Positions 1 to 5,322 of a stretch of 5,322 bases of DNA are shown piece by piece. The stretch is taken from the NCBI GenBank assembly GCA_001303885.1, contig LJUE01000191.1, positions 1 through 5,322 of the forward strand, given 5' to 3'. The translations under genes were made by a program, and so were the position numbers. Below the pieces are notes generated by a model. That model searched no databases. It worked only from the letters and a program-made list of their open reading frames with translations, and had not been told where the DNA came from. Source of the DNA: Planctomycetes bacterium SM23_32. GTDB lineage: Bacteria > Planctomycetota > Brocadiia > SM23-32. Each line of letters starts with the position of its first letter. Position 1 is the stretch's first letter.

Positions 1-19
1 ACCGGCGCGCGAGCCCCCC

Positions 20-1456
20 CTACGCCGCAGACGGAACGGGCACCGCGCGGCGGAAGGCGCCGGCGGCGTTGTTGCGGCCGTCCGGCGGCGGCGCGAAGAC
101 GCGTACGGCCGCCGCCCCGGCCGGCAGCTGGAGCGTCCGCTCGTCGGTGTAGACGTAGCTCTCCTCGCCGTCGGCGCCGAAGAGGACGACCTGTCGCCAG
201 TAGGCCTCCCGGAAGTCCACGGCCCTGTGCGCCCCATCGAGGGTCAGCTCCAGCCCCTCCGCGTCGCAGCTTGAGCGCCACGTCAGCTCGACCGCTTCGG
301 CGCCCTCCCCCACCGGCGCCAGCACCTCGACAGGATGCCGGAACTCCTGCCACTTCATCACGTCGCGGTAGACGTCGAGCGCCGGCCGGCTCGGGACGAC
401 GTCCTCCAGCCGCTCATACTCCGGCTCGTGCAGCAGTCCGAGCCCGCCCCGGTCGGTCAGCTCGTAGTGGACGATGCTGGCGATCACGTCGGGATTCGCA
501 GCGAACCAGACGTAGCACTCATAGATGAGCTGGGCGCGGACCTGGGGACCGTGGATGTCCTCGTCGTAGTTGAACTCGCCCAGGTCCACCCGCGTCGGCT
601 CGCCTCGCAAGGCAGACATCTCCTCGTGGAAGGGCCGGAACTCCCGCTCGCACAGCTCCCAGGTCGTGCGATAGACGGCGTGGTCGCGCGGGGGATGGGG
701 CCGGCCGATGATGGGCGGGTCCTTGATGCGGTGGCCGGGCCAGCCGTAGTGCAGCGACCCGTAGCAGTCCACGCACATGAGCGTGCCCGGCTCCTTCATC
801 ATCGGGCCGAGCATGTCGTCCCGCGCGTAATCGCCGCGGGCGCCACAGACGACGAACCGCAGGCCCGGCGCGACGGACGCCATGGTGCGCTTCGCCCGGA
901 TGAAGAAGTCGCTGATCTCCTGGTAGGTGCGCCGGGCCTCGTCGGGGGGCATCCTGGCCACGTTCTTCGCAAAGCGGAACCACCCGTTGCCGGCTGCCTC
1001 GTGGTTGAGCCTCAGCTCCATGGGGCAGAAGTCCCTGAGCATCTCGGCGATGCGGACAAGGTCCTCCTCCGGCGTGTCCGTGTCGGCCGTCAGGGTCAGG
1101 CGCACGTCCTGGCCGTAGCGCCGCACGTCCTCCATCTGGCGCACCACGTCGTTGCGCGGGTCCTCGACGTCGAAGGAGTAGTAGCCGTCGGTCCAGTCAT
1201 TGAGGTCCCTCAGCGGCGTGTCCTCGGTGGCGTCGGCCGGCGAGTGGCGGTAGTGGTAGACCTCCTCGCTGAACAGGCGCCGCTCCGGCCAGAAGGTCTG
1301 CTTCGGGTAGTAGCAGGACATCAGGTTGACGCCGGCGTGGGGGGCGCCAATCCACTTCAGGGCCATCTGCTGGGGCATGTAGGTGGAGCGTTCGCTGCCG
1401 TCGCTCACGTAGAGCCGGATGACCGGCTCGCCCCGCCTGATCCTGCGCACGTCCAT
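20..1456 (-). CDS. Clan GH-A (GH26-like) glycoside hydrolase, downstream paralog
   Basis: A 478-residue protein read as a retaining TIM-barrel glycosidase. Residues about 35-345 carry the barrel. MELRLNHEAAGNGWFRF (146-162) resembles the GH26 strand-4 motif HExNGxWF, making E153 the likely acid/base. RVDLGEFNYDED (289-300) fits the strand-7 nucleophile, E294. VDCYGSLHYGWPG (229-241) fits strand 6, and HYELTDRGGLGL (330-341) fits strand 8. Residues about 372-478 form a separate, probably beta-sandwich, C-terminal domain. There is no signal peptide or membrane segment, so the enzyme is probably cytoplasmic and would act on imported or intracellular glycans. The start ATG is preceded by a strong Shine-Dalgarno site five bases upstream. 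It lies 19 nt after the stop of its paralog and is probably in the same transcript. Compared with the paralog it lacks about 14 residues in the loop around 206-222. Family GH26 is a motif-based inference; another GH-A family, or an inactive homologue, is possible. Substrate unknown. Confidence 0.75.
   Translation of the reverse strand: MDVRRIRRGEPVIRLYVSDGSERSTYMPQQMALKWIGAPHAGVNLMSCYYPKQTFWPERRLFSEEVYHYRHSPADATEDTPLRDLNDWTDGYYSFDVEDPRNDVVRQMEDVRRYGQDVRLTLTADTDTPEEDLVRIAEMLRDFCPMELRLNHEAAGNGWFRFAKNVARMPPDEARRTYQEISDFFIRAKRTMASVAPGLRFVVCGARGDYARDDMLGPMMKEPGTLMCVDCYGSLHYGWPGHRIKDPPIIGRPHPPRDHAVYRTTWELCEREFRPFHEEMSALRGEPTRVDLGEFNYDEDIHGPQVRAQLIYECYVWFAANPDVIASIVHYELTDRGGLGLLHEPEYERLEDVVPSRPALDVYRDVMKWQEFRHPVEVLAPVGEGAEAVELTWRSSCDAEGLELTLDGAHRAVDFREAYWRQVVLFGADGEESYVYTDERTLQLPAGAAAVRVFAPPPDGRNNAAGAFRRAVPVPSAA
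211..293. repeat. 83-nt block, 79/83 identical to 1667-1749
   Basis: Counted by eye, only four bases differ between 211-293 and 1667-1749. The block lies in the C-terminal domain and encodes a run with no amino-acid change, from VELTW through SSCDAEGLELTLDGAHRAVD to FR. Confidence 0.85.
1095..1138. repeat. 44-nt block identical to 2590-2633
   Basis: This stretch in the 478-aa gene is identical base for base to 2590-2633 in the 494-aa gene. It encodes QMEDVRRYGQDVRLT in both. Synonymous positions are identical as well, unlike in flanking parts of the two genes. Confidence 0.9.
1261..1348. repeat. 88-nt block, 85/88 identical to 2756-2843
   Basis: Three mismatches were counted by eye. The block encodes the conserved N-terminal stretch containing GAPHAGVNLMSCYYP and QTFWPERRLFSEEV in both paralogs. 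Confidence 0.85.
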
Positions 1457-1461
1457 GGGCG

Positions 1462-1469
1462 CTCCTCCC
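1462..1469 (-). promoter_or_regulatory. Strong ribosome binding site for the 478-aa glycosidase
   Basis: On the minus strand the sequence GGGAGGAG lies five bases before the ATG whose A is base 1456. It sits inside the 19-nt gap between the two paralogs. This supports independent translation initiation of the second gene and fixes its start. Confidence 0.8.
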
Positions 1470-1475
1470 GGGCCG

Positions 1476-2960
1476 TCACGTGATGGTCGGCACGGGCACC
1501 TGTGTCCGGAAGCCGCCGGCGGCGTTGTCGCGCCCCTCGGGCGGCGGGGCGAAGATGCGCACGGCCTGCGTGCCGGCCGGCAGTTCCAGCGCCGCCTCGT
1601 CCCCGTAGACGTAGCTCTGCTCGCCGTCGGCGCCGAGGAGCACGACCTGCCGCCAGTAGCTCTTGCGGAAGTCCACGGCCCTGTGCGCCCCGTCGAGGGT
1701 CAGCTCCAGCCCCTCGGCGTCGCAGCTCGAGCGCCACGTCAACTCGACCCTCTCGGCGCTCTCCCCCACCGGCGCCAGCGCCTCGACGGGATGGCGAAAC
1801 TCGTCCCACGCCATCACGCGCCGGTAGACGTCGGTGACGATGTTCTCCGTCACGTCCTCCACGTCCCCGTATGCCCTCTGGCGGAACAAGCCGAGCCCGC
1901 CCATGTCCGTCAGCTCGTAGAACGTGATGCTGCCGATGATGCCGGGATGGCGGCGCAGCCACTCGTAGCACTCGAAGACAAGCTGCGCGCGGATCTCGGG
2001 GCCGTGGAAGTCCTCGTCGAAGTCGAGCTCGCCCAGGTCAATGCGCGCCGGCTCGCCCCGCACCTTCGCGATGGCGGCCTGGAAGGGCCGGATCACCAGC
2101 TCGCACAGCTCGTACGGCGTCAGCGCGAAGCCGCCGAACTCGTGGAAGGCGAACTTGCGGATGATGGGCGCCTCCTCCACGGCGTGGCCCGGCCAGCCGC
2201 AGTGCAGCGAGCCGTACTGGTCGAGCGAGACGACTATGCCGGGCAGCTTGTACATCAGCCCCAGCTCGTCGTCCCCCAGGTGCGGCAGTGCGTCGGCCGA
2301 TATCTCGCCCTTGGTGATGCGCTCGCCCGGGCCGTTGTAACAGCCCACCATGGTGACGTTCGGCGCCAGCCGGCCGAACAGCTCGTGGACGCGGATGAAG
2401 AACTGGCTGATCTCGTAATAGGTGCGCCGCGCCTCCTCGCCCGCCATCTGGCCGACGTTGCGGGCGAAGCGGAACCAGCTGCAGCCGTTGGCCTCGTGGT
2501 TGAGCCGCAGCTCCATGCGGCCGAACTGCTTCAGGACGTCGGCGATGCGCTCCAGGTCTTCGGCGGGCGTGTCGAGGTCGGCGGTAAGCGTCAGGCGCAC
2601 GTCCTGGCCGTAGCGCCGCACGTCCTCCATCTGCCGCACCGCGTCGTTGTCGGCGTCCTCGATGTCGAAGGAGTAGTAGCCGTCGGTCCAGTCGTTGGAG
2701 TCGGTCAGGCGGGTGTTCTCGGTCTGATCGGTGACCGACCAGCGGTAATGGGGCACCTCCTCGCTGAACAGACGCCGCTCCGGCCAGAAGGTCTGCCTCG
2801 GGTAGTAGCAGGACATCAGGTTGACGCCGGCGTGCGGGGCGCCCAGCAGGCCGACGGCCCGGCCCTGAGGCATGTAGGTCGAGCGTTCGCTGCCGTCGCT
2901 CATGAACAGGCGGATGGCCGGCTCCTCCCGGCGGACCTTCGTGATGGTCGCTGCGAGCAT
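1476..2960 (-). CDS. Clan GH-A (GH26-like) glycoside hydrolase, upstream paralog
   Basis: A 494-residue paralog of the gene that follows it, and the first gene of the probable leftward pair. Barrel motifs are MELRLNHEANGCSWFRF (149-165), with E156 as likely acid/base, and RIDLGELDFDED (306-317), with E311 as likely nucleophile. SLDQYGSLHCGWPG (245-258) fits strand 6 and FYELTDMGGLGL (348-359) fits strand 8. Compared with classical GH26 mannanases, the HExNG-x-WF pattern is kept, but strand 8 lacks the tryptophan common in clan GH-A. Residues about 388-494 form a C-terminal probable beta-sandwich. The loop at about 211-238 is longer than in the paralog. No signal peptide is visible. The start ATG at 2960 was chosen because similarity to the paralog begins just after it (residue about 6) and a purine-rich AGGAGGGAG and a promoter lie upstream. 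The frame stays open far upstream, but that part is antisense to the PEBP gene and is not coding. Substrate unknown. Confidence 0.75.
   Translation of the reverse strand: MLAATITKVRREEPAIRLFMSDGSERSTYMPQGRAVGLLGAPHAGVNLMSCYYPRQTFWPERRLFSEEVPHYRWSVTDQTENTRLTDSNDWTDGYYSFDIEDADNDAVRQMEDVRRYGQDVRLTLTADLDTPAEDLERIADVLKQFGRMELRLNHEANGCSWFRFARNVGQMAGEEARRTYYEISQFFIRVHELFGRLAPNVTMVGCYNGPGERITKGEISADALPHLGDDELGLMYKLPGIVVSLDQYGSLHCGWPGHAVEEAPIIRKFAFHEFGGFALTPYELCELVIRPFQAAIAKVRGEPARIDLGELDFDEDFHGPEIRAQLVFECYEWLRRHPGIIGSITFYELTDMGGLGLFRQRAYGDVEDVTENIVTDVYRRVMAWDEFRHPVEALAPVGESAERVELTWRSSCDAEGLELTLDGAHRAVDFRKSYWRQVVLLGADGEQSYVYGDEAALELPAGTQAVRIFAPPPEGRDNAAGGFRTQVPVPTIT
1667..1749. repeat. 83-nt block, partner of 211-293
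   Basis: Direct-repeat partner in the upstream paralog, with 79 of 83 bases matching. Confidence 0.85.
2590..2633. repeat. 44-nt block identical to 1095-1138
   Basis: Partner of the identical block in the downstream paralog, in the same orientation, about 1.5 kb apart. Confidence 0.9.
2756..2843. repeat. 88-nt block, partner of 1261-1348
   Basis: Direct-repeat partner in the upstream paralog, with 85 of 88 bases matching. Confidence 0.85.
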
Positions 2961-2971
2961 GGCGCGGTCTG

Positions 2972-2980
2972 CTCCCTCCT
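2972..2980 (-). promoter_or_regulatory. Probable ribosome binding site for the 494-aa glycosidase
   Basis: On the minus strand AGGAGGGAG lies upstream of the ATG at 2960. The gap is 11 nt from the end of the run and 14 nt from the AGGAGG core, longer than usual. No alternative in-frame start lies closer, so translation may be weaker than that of the downstream paralog. Confidence 0.55.
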
Positions 2981-2997
2981 GGAACGGGAAAGCCGGT

Positions 2998-3026
2998 AGT
3001 ATAGGCGCGGCGCGCAGGCCCTTCAA
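2998..3026 (-). promoter_or_regulatory. Sigma-70-type promoter for the glycosidase pair
   Basis: On the minus strand TTGAAG (3026-3021), a 17-nt spacer and TATACT (3003-2998) match the housekeeping consensus at 4/6 and 5/6. Transcription would start near 2991, giving a leader of about 30 nt before the ATG at 2960. No inverted repeat clear enough to be called an operator was seen. Confidence 0.6.
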
Positions 3027-3092
3027 GGAAGGGGAAGCGGCCCTCCGCCCGGACCGGCCCCGGCGTGGTGGGGCATCCGCCGGACCCAAGCC

Positions 3093-3121
3093 TTGACAGC
3101 CGGCGGGCCTGGATTCACAAT
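3093..3121 (+). promoter_or_regulatory. Sigma-70-type promoter for the PEBP-family gene
   Basis: TTGACA (3093-3098, a perfect -35 box), a 17-nt spacer and CACAAT (3116-3121, 4/6 to the -10 consensus). The expected start of transcription is near 3128, about 31 nt before the ATG at 3159. The first three bases of the -35 box are an in-frame TTG codon of the PEBP frame, which could mislead start-site prediction. Confidence 0.6.
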
Positions 3122-3146
3122 AGCGCCGGAACCGGGGAACTTCTAC

Positions 3147-3152
3147 GGGGTG
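3147..3152 (+). promoter_or_regulatory. Ribosome binding site deciding the PEBP start
   Basis: GGGGTG sits six bases before the ATG at 3159. It is a modest Shine-Dalgarno match. It favours this ATG over the in-frame TTG at 3093, which lies in the promoter, and over the GTG at 3150. Confidence 0.5.
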
Positions 3153-3158
3153 ACGCCG

Positions 3159-3761
3159 ATGGCAGTGCCCAGATTCATCATTGACTGGCGGCGCTTCATC
3201 CTCCGGCCGCTGCTGGTGATCGCCCTCCTGGCGGCCGCCGGCGTGCTGGTCGTCCTGAAGCTGCGGCCCGAGCCAGAGCACGTCTGGCAGGAGGGCGAGC
3301 TGGCCCTGGCCAGCCCCGAGTGGCTGCACGGCGACCCGATGCCCATTCGCTTCACGGCCGACGGGGCCGACAAGTCCCCGCCCCTGATGTGGGGGAACGT
3401 GCCCGAGGGCACTGTGAGCTTCGCCATCGTCATGGAGGATCCCGACGCGCCGCTGGGAACGTTTACCCATTGGCTGATCTGCGAGATCCCCTACTACGTG
3501 AGCAACCTGCCCGAGGGCATTCCCAGGCGGCCGGAGGTGCAGATACCCGTGGCGGCAGCGCAGGGGATGAACAGCTTCCAGAAGATGGGCTACGGCGGCC
3601 CGTCGCCGCCGCCCGGCGAGAGGCACCGCTACTACTTTCGCCTCTACGCGCTGGACGAGAAGCTGGCGCTGACCGGCGGCTACAACAAGCACCAGCTCCG
3701 GGAGGCCATGGACGGCCACATCCTGGCCGAGGCGGAGCTGATGGCCACCTACGAGCGCTGA
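3159..3761 (+). CDS. Membrane-anchored PEBP / YbhB-YbcL family protein
   Basis: A 200-residue protein of the phosphatidylethanolamine-binding protein superfamily, bacterial YbhB/YbcL type. Family marks are SPPLMW (73-78), the ligand-pocket motif DPDAP (94-98) with THW (103-105), GYGGPSPPPGERHRYYFRLYALD (144-166, seen as GYGGP then PPGERHRY) and the C-terminal helix HILAEAELMATYER (187-200). Bacterial members bind small anionic or phospho-ligands; their cellular role is mostly unsettled, and no catalytic activity is claimed here. Residues about 15-34 are a hydrophobic transmembrane helix after a short basic segment. There is no lipobox, and no clear signal-peptidase site was seen, so the domain is probably tethered to the outer face of the inner membrane. 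Many homologues are soluble without such an anchor. The ATG at 3159 is chosen over the upstream TTG because the latter lies within a promoter -35 box. The gene is divergent from the glycosidase pair and appears monocistronic. Confidence 0.9.
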   Translation: MAVPRFIIDWRRFILRPLLVIALLAAAGVLVVLKLRPEPEHVWQEGELALASPEWLHGDPMPIRFTADGADKSPPLMWGNVPEGTVSFAIVMEDPDAPLGTFTHWLICEIPYYVSNLPEGIPRRPEVQIPVAAAQGMNSFQKMGYGGPSPPPGERHRYYFRLYALDEKLALTGGYNKHQLREAMDGHILAEAELMATYER

Positions 3762-3763
3762 GC

Positions 3764-3778
3764 GCCGCCGCTGGCGGC
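3764..3778 (+). terminator. GC-rich hairpin after the PEBP gene, possible weak terminator
   Basis: GCCGCC, loop GCT, GGCGGC gives a perfect six-pair stem starting three bases after the stop codon. A second small inverted repeat (CGGGC, TG, GCCCG) follows at 3779-3790. There is no T-run afterwards, so this is not a standard intrinsic terminator. In such GC-rich sequence it may be chance. Confidence 0.25.
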
Positions 3779-3836
3779 CGGGCTGGCCCGCCGCTCGCGC
3801 AACAAGGCCGTCTGGCTTTCGCGCCGCGCTGGCGTG

Positions 3837-3842
3837 TATAAT
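3837..3842 (+). promoter_or_regulatory. Perfect -10 box upstream of the sensor gene
   Basis: TATAAT is the only AT-rich hexamer in a GC-rich gap. It is preceded by GTG, near the extended -10 form but without the exact TGn spacing. No convincing -35 box exists at 16-18 nt (GGCTTT or TGGCTT). The start of transcription would be near 3849, about 34 nt before the ATG at 3883. This suggests the sensor has its own promoter rather than only read-through from the PEBP gene. Confidence 0.5.
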
Positions 3843-3869
3843 GCTGCCCTGAGCAGAGATTGCCGGTGC

Positions 3870-3875
3870 GGGGGA
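3870..3875 (+). promoter_or_regulatory. Ribosome binding site for the sensor gene
   Basis: GGGGGA lies seven bases before the ATG at 3883, a normal distance, and supports that start. Confidence 0.55.
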
Positions 3876-3882
3876 TGCGGCA

Positions 3883-5322
3883 ATGAAGCTGCTGCATAAG
3901 CTCATCCTCACCTTCACGGTCCTGGCTTTCCTGCCTCTGCTGCTGATGACGGGCGTCCTGCTGGGCAGCCAGAAGCAGCGCCTCATGGACATCGGCCGCG
4001 AGCACGTGCGCATCCTGGCCGTCAGCACCGCCGAGCGGGTGGACCTGCTCATCGAACGGACCGTGGAGCAGGCAGAGCAGCTCGCCCTGAGTCGTCAACT
4101 GGTGGCCGAGCTGGAGGCCGCCAACGCCGCCTACGCGGGCATGGACAACCAGGCCGTCGAGGCCCTTATGTTCGAGCGCGACGCCGAGTGGCAGCGAGCC
4201 GGGGGCCCCGAGGCGCCGCCGGTGCGCGCCCGCCTGGAGAACCCCGCCGCCGACCAGCTCCGCTCCTTCCAGAGGACGGCCCCCCGGCGCTATGCCGAGA
4301 TCATGCTCACCGACCGCCGCGGCGGCCTCCACGCCGCCACGAACCTGACCACCGACTACTACCAGGCCGACGAGCACTGGTGGCAGGTGGCCTGGGGCGA
4401 GGGCCGGGGAGCGACCTTCGTCAGCGACATCGGCTTCGACAAGAGCGCCGGCGTCTTCTCGCTCGACGTGGCGACGGCTGTGCGGGACGCCTCAGGCGAG
4501 GTGGTCGGCGTCCTCAAGATCTCCCATGACGTGCGGGCGCTCTTCGAGATCCTCCGCCAGCTCAGGGTGGGCGAGACGGGGGCCGGTCGCGTGGTCAGCT
4601 CCGACGGCAAGACCGTCTTCGGGGGAAGCGGAGCCACGGGCGGCCTGCGGTTCGACACGGCGACGATGGCCAGAATGCTGAAGGAGGGAACGGGCGTGTT
4701 CGTGGGTCGGCCGCCCGGGACGGAGGACGACCAGGTGGTCGGCTTCGCCCTCCTGCGCAGCACCTTGCCGCAGCTGCGCCCGAGACAGGACGGCGCGCAG
4801 TGGTTCGTCGTGGTCAGCCAGGACGCCGCGGAGGTCTATGAGCCCTCGCGCAGGGCGCTTGCCTGGAGCGTGACGGTGCTGCTGCTGCCCCTGGCGGGAC
4901 TGGTGCTGCTGGCCATCTACCTGAAGGGGCGCCTTGTGGAGCCGATCCGCGCGCTGTATTGGGCGTCGGAGCAGGTCGCCGCCGGGCACCTTGACGCGCG
5001 CGTGCAGATCGAGCAGGGCGACGAGATGCAGGAGGTGGGCTACCAGTTCAACCGCATGGCGGCCGCCCTGCAGCGCCACGAGGAGGAGCAGCGCGTCGAG
5101 ATACGCCGCCGCACCGAGGAGCTGCGCCAGAGCGACATTCACTCGCGCCGGATGAGAGAGGCGATCTCGGCCCAGATGAGCAACATCTCCGAGGGCATGC
5201 TGGCGGCCCTGGACGAGATGAGGACCGCCTTCGAGCAGGGACTGGGCGGCGAGCGGAACGCCGCCCTCGCCGGCGACGCATGGGGCAAGGTGCGCGCCTA
5301 CACCGAGGACCTCAGCGATCTG
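3883..5322 (+). CDS. dCache-HAMP transmembrane signal sensor, 3' end cut off
   Basis: The first 480 codons of a membrane receptor; the frame is still open at the window edge. Residues about 6-28 form the first transmembrane helix after MKLLHK. Residues about 35-320 are an extracytoplasmic sensor of the double Cache (dCache_1) kind: the membrane-distal part has the DYYQADEHWW (158-167) and GATFVSDIGF (176-185) pattern, and the membrane-proximal part begins at VGETGAGRVVSSDG (229-242). A second transmembrane helix spans about 327-347. A HAMP domain follows (about 348-398), with P354, the GDEMQEVGYQFNRM pattern (379-392) and a charged coiled coil (about 398-420). The remaining helical segment (about 421-480) has no canonical HisKA H-box such as SHELRTPL. 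The output could be a histidine kinase, a PP2C/SpoIIE phosphatase, a cyclase or a chemotaxis domain; it is not in view. The ligand is unknown, though dCache domains commonly bind small molecules such as amino acids. The gene has its own TATAAT box and RBS. Confidence 0.85.
   Translation, partial: MKLLHKLILTFTVLAFLPLLLMTGVLLGSQKQRLMDIGREHVRILAVSTAERVDLLIERTVEQAEQLALSRQLVAELEAANAAYAGMDNQAVEALMFERDAEWQRAGGPEAPPVRARLENPAADQLRSFQRTAPRRYAEIMLTDRRGGLHAATNLTTDYYQADEHWWQVAWGEGRGATFVSDIGFDKSAGVFSLDVATAVRDASGEVVGVLKISHDVRALFEILRQLRVGETGAGRVVSSDGKTVFGGSGATGGLRFDTATMARMLKEGTGVFVGRPPGTEDDQVVGFALLRSTLPQLRPRQDGAQWFVVVSQDAAEVYEPSRRALAWSVTVLLLPLAGLVLLAIYLKGRLVEPIRALYWASEQVAAGHLDARVQIEQGDEMQEVGYQFNRMAAALQRHEEEQRVEIRRRTEELRQSDIHSRRMREAISAQMSNISEGMLAALDEMRTAFEQGLGGERNAALAGDAWGKVRAYTEDLSDL

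Larger units (their letters stand above)
2961..3158. other. Divergent intergenic region
   Basis: About 200 bp between the glycosidase and PEBP starts. It holds the two opposed promoters, whose -35 boxes are about 66 bp apart (3027-3092). That middle is GC-rich and shows no convincing operator palindrome or small gene. Confidence 0.7.

Noticed and set aside
1457..1475. Separate promoter or terminator between the two glycosidase genes
   Set aside because: The gap is 19 nt and almost filled by the ribosome binding site, so there is no room for either element.
1419..2999. 526-codon plus-strand frame opposite the 494-aa glycosidase
   Set aside because: It is the mirror of the GC-biased coding strand; the translation is low-complexity, with no recognisable motif. 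A similar frame at 335-1483 mirrors the other paralog in the same way.
3813..3827. Possible sigma-54 promoter (GG and GC ten bases apart)
   Set aside because: The -12 element reads CCGC rather than TTGC, and GG-N10-GC occurs often by chance in such GC-rich DNA. The TATAAT box nearby is a better explanation.
2961..4052. Open minus-strand frame extending the 494-aa glycosidase upstream by 364 codons
   Set aside because: It runs antisense through the well-supported PEBP gene and into the sensor gene, has no family resemblance, and the paralog aligns only from near 2960. Long antisense frames are common in high-GC DNA.
3463..5142. Minus-strand frames opposite the PEBP and sensor genes (3463-4377, 4359-4763, 4492-5142)
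   Set aside because: They overlap real plus-strand domains, and the His/Leu/Ala/Gly-rich translations are typical antisense artefacts.

Overview
The window is GC-rich bacterial DNA, packed with genes, and holds three complete protein genes and one gene cut by the right edge. I cannot name the species. The GC content, a tandem pair of leaderless family glycosidases, a membrane-anchored PEBP protein and a dCache-HAMP sensor would suit an environmental bacterium such as a Planctomycetota/PVC-type or another uncultured high-GC lineage, but that is inference from style only. There is no RNA gene, insertion sequence, CRISPR array or phage gene that I can support.

Left half (20-2960, minus strand): two adjacent paralogous genes, 494 aa (upstream) and 478 aa (downstream), separated by 19 nt and probably co-transcribed leftward. 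Both read as TIM-barrel glycoside hydrolases of clan GH-A, closest in motif to family GH26: a His-Glu acid/base motif after strand 4 and a Glu nucleophile candidate after strand 7. Each ends in a roughly 100-residue probable beta-sandwich domain. Neither has a signal peptide. At DNA level the two copies alternate between nearly identical blocks (95-100 %) and clearly diverged stretches, which looks like gene conversion or strong local constraint after duplication.

Centre (2961-3158): a divergent intergenic region. The minus-strand pair has a good sigma-70-type promoter (TTGAAG, 17 nt, TATACT). The plus-strand gene has another (TTGACA, 17 nt, CACAAT). The plus-strand -35 box overlaps a TTG that could be mistaken for a start codon, so the PEBP gene is best started at the ATG at 3159.

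Right half (3159-5322, plus strand): a 200-aa PEBP/YbhB-family protein with an N-terminal transmembrane anchor, then a GC-rich hairpin, a perfect TATAAT box, and the first 480 codons of a membrane sensor with two transmembrane segments around an extracytoplasmic dCache-like domain, a HAMP domain and a helical segment. The output domain lies beyond the window. Nothing in the sequence ties the sensor or the PEBP protein directly to the glycosidase pair. A carbohydrate-sensing link is possible but unsupported. The most distinctive item is the mosaic glycosidase pair; I do not see clear evidence of a wholly new system.
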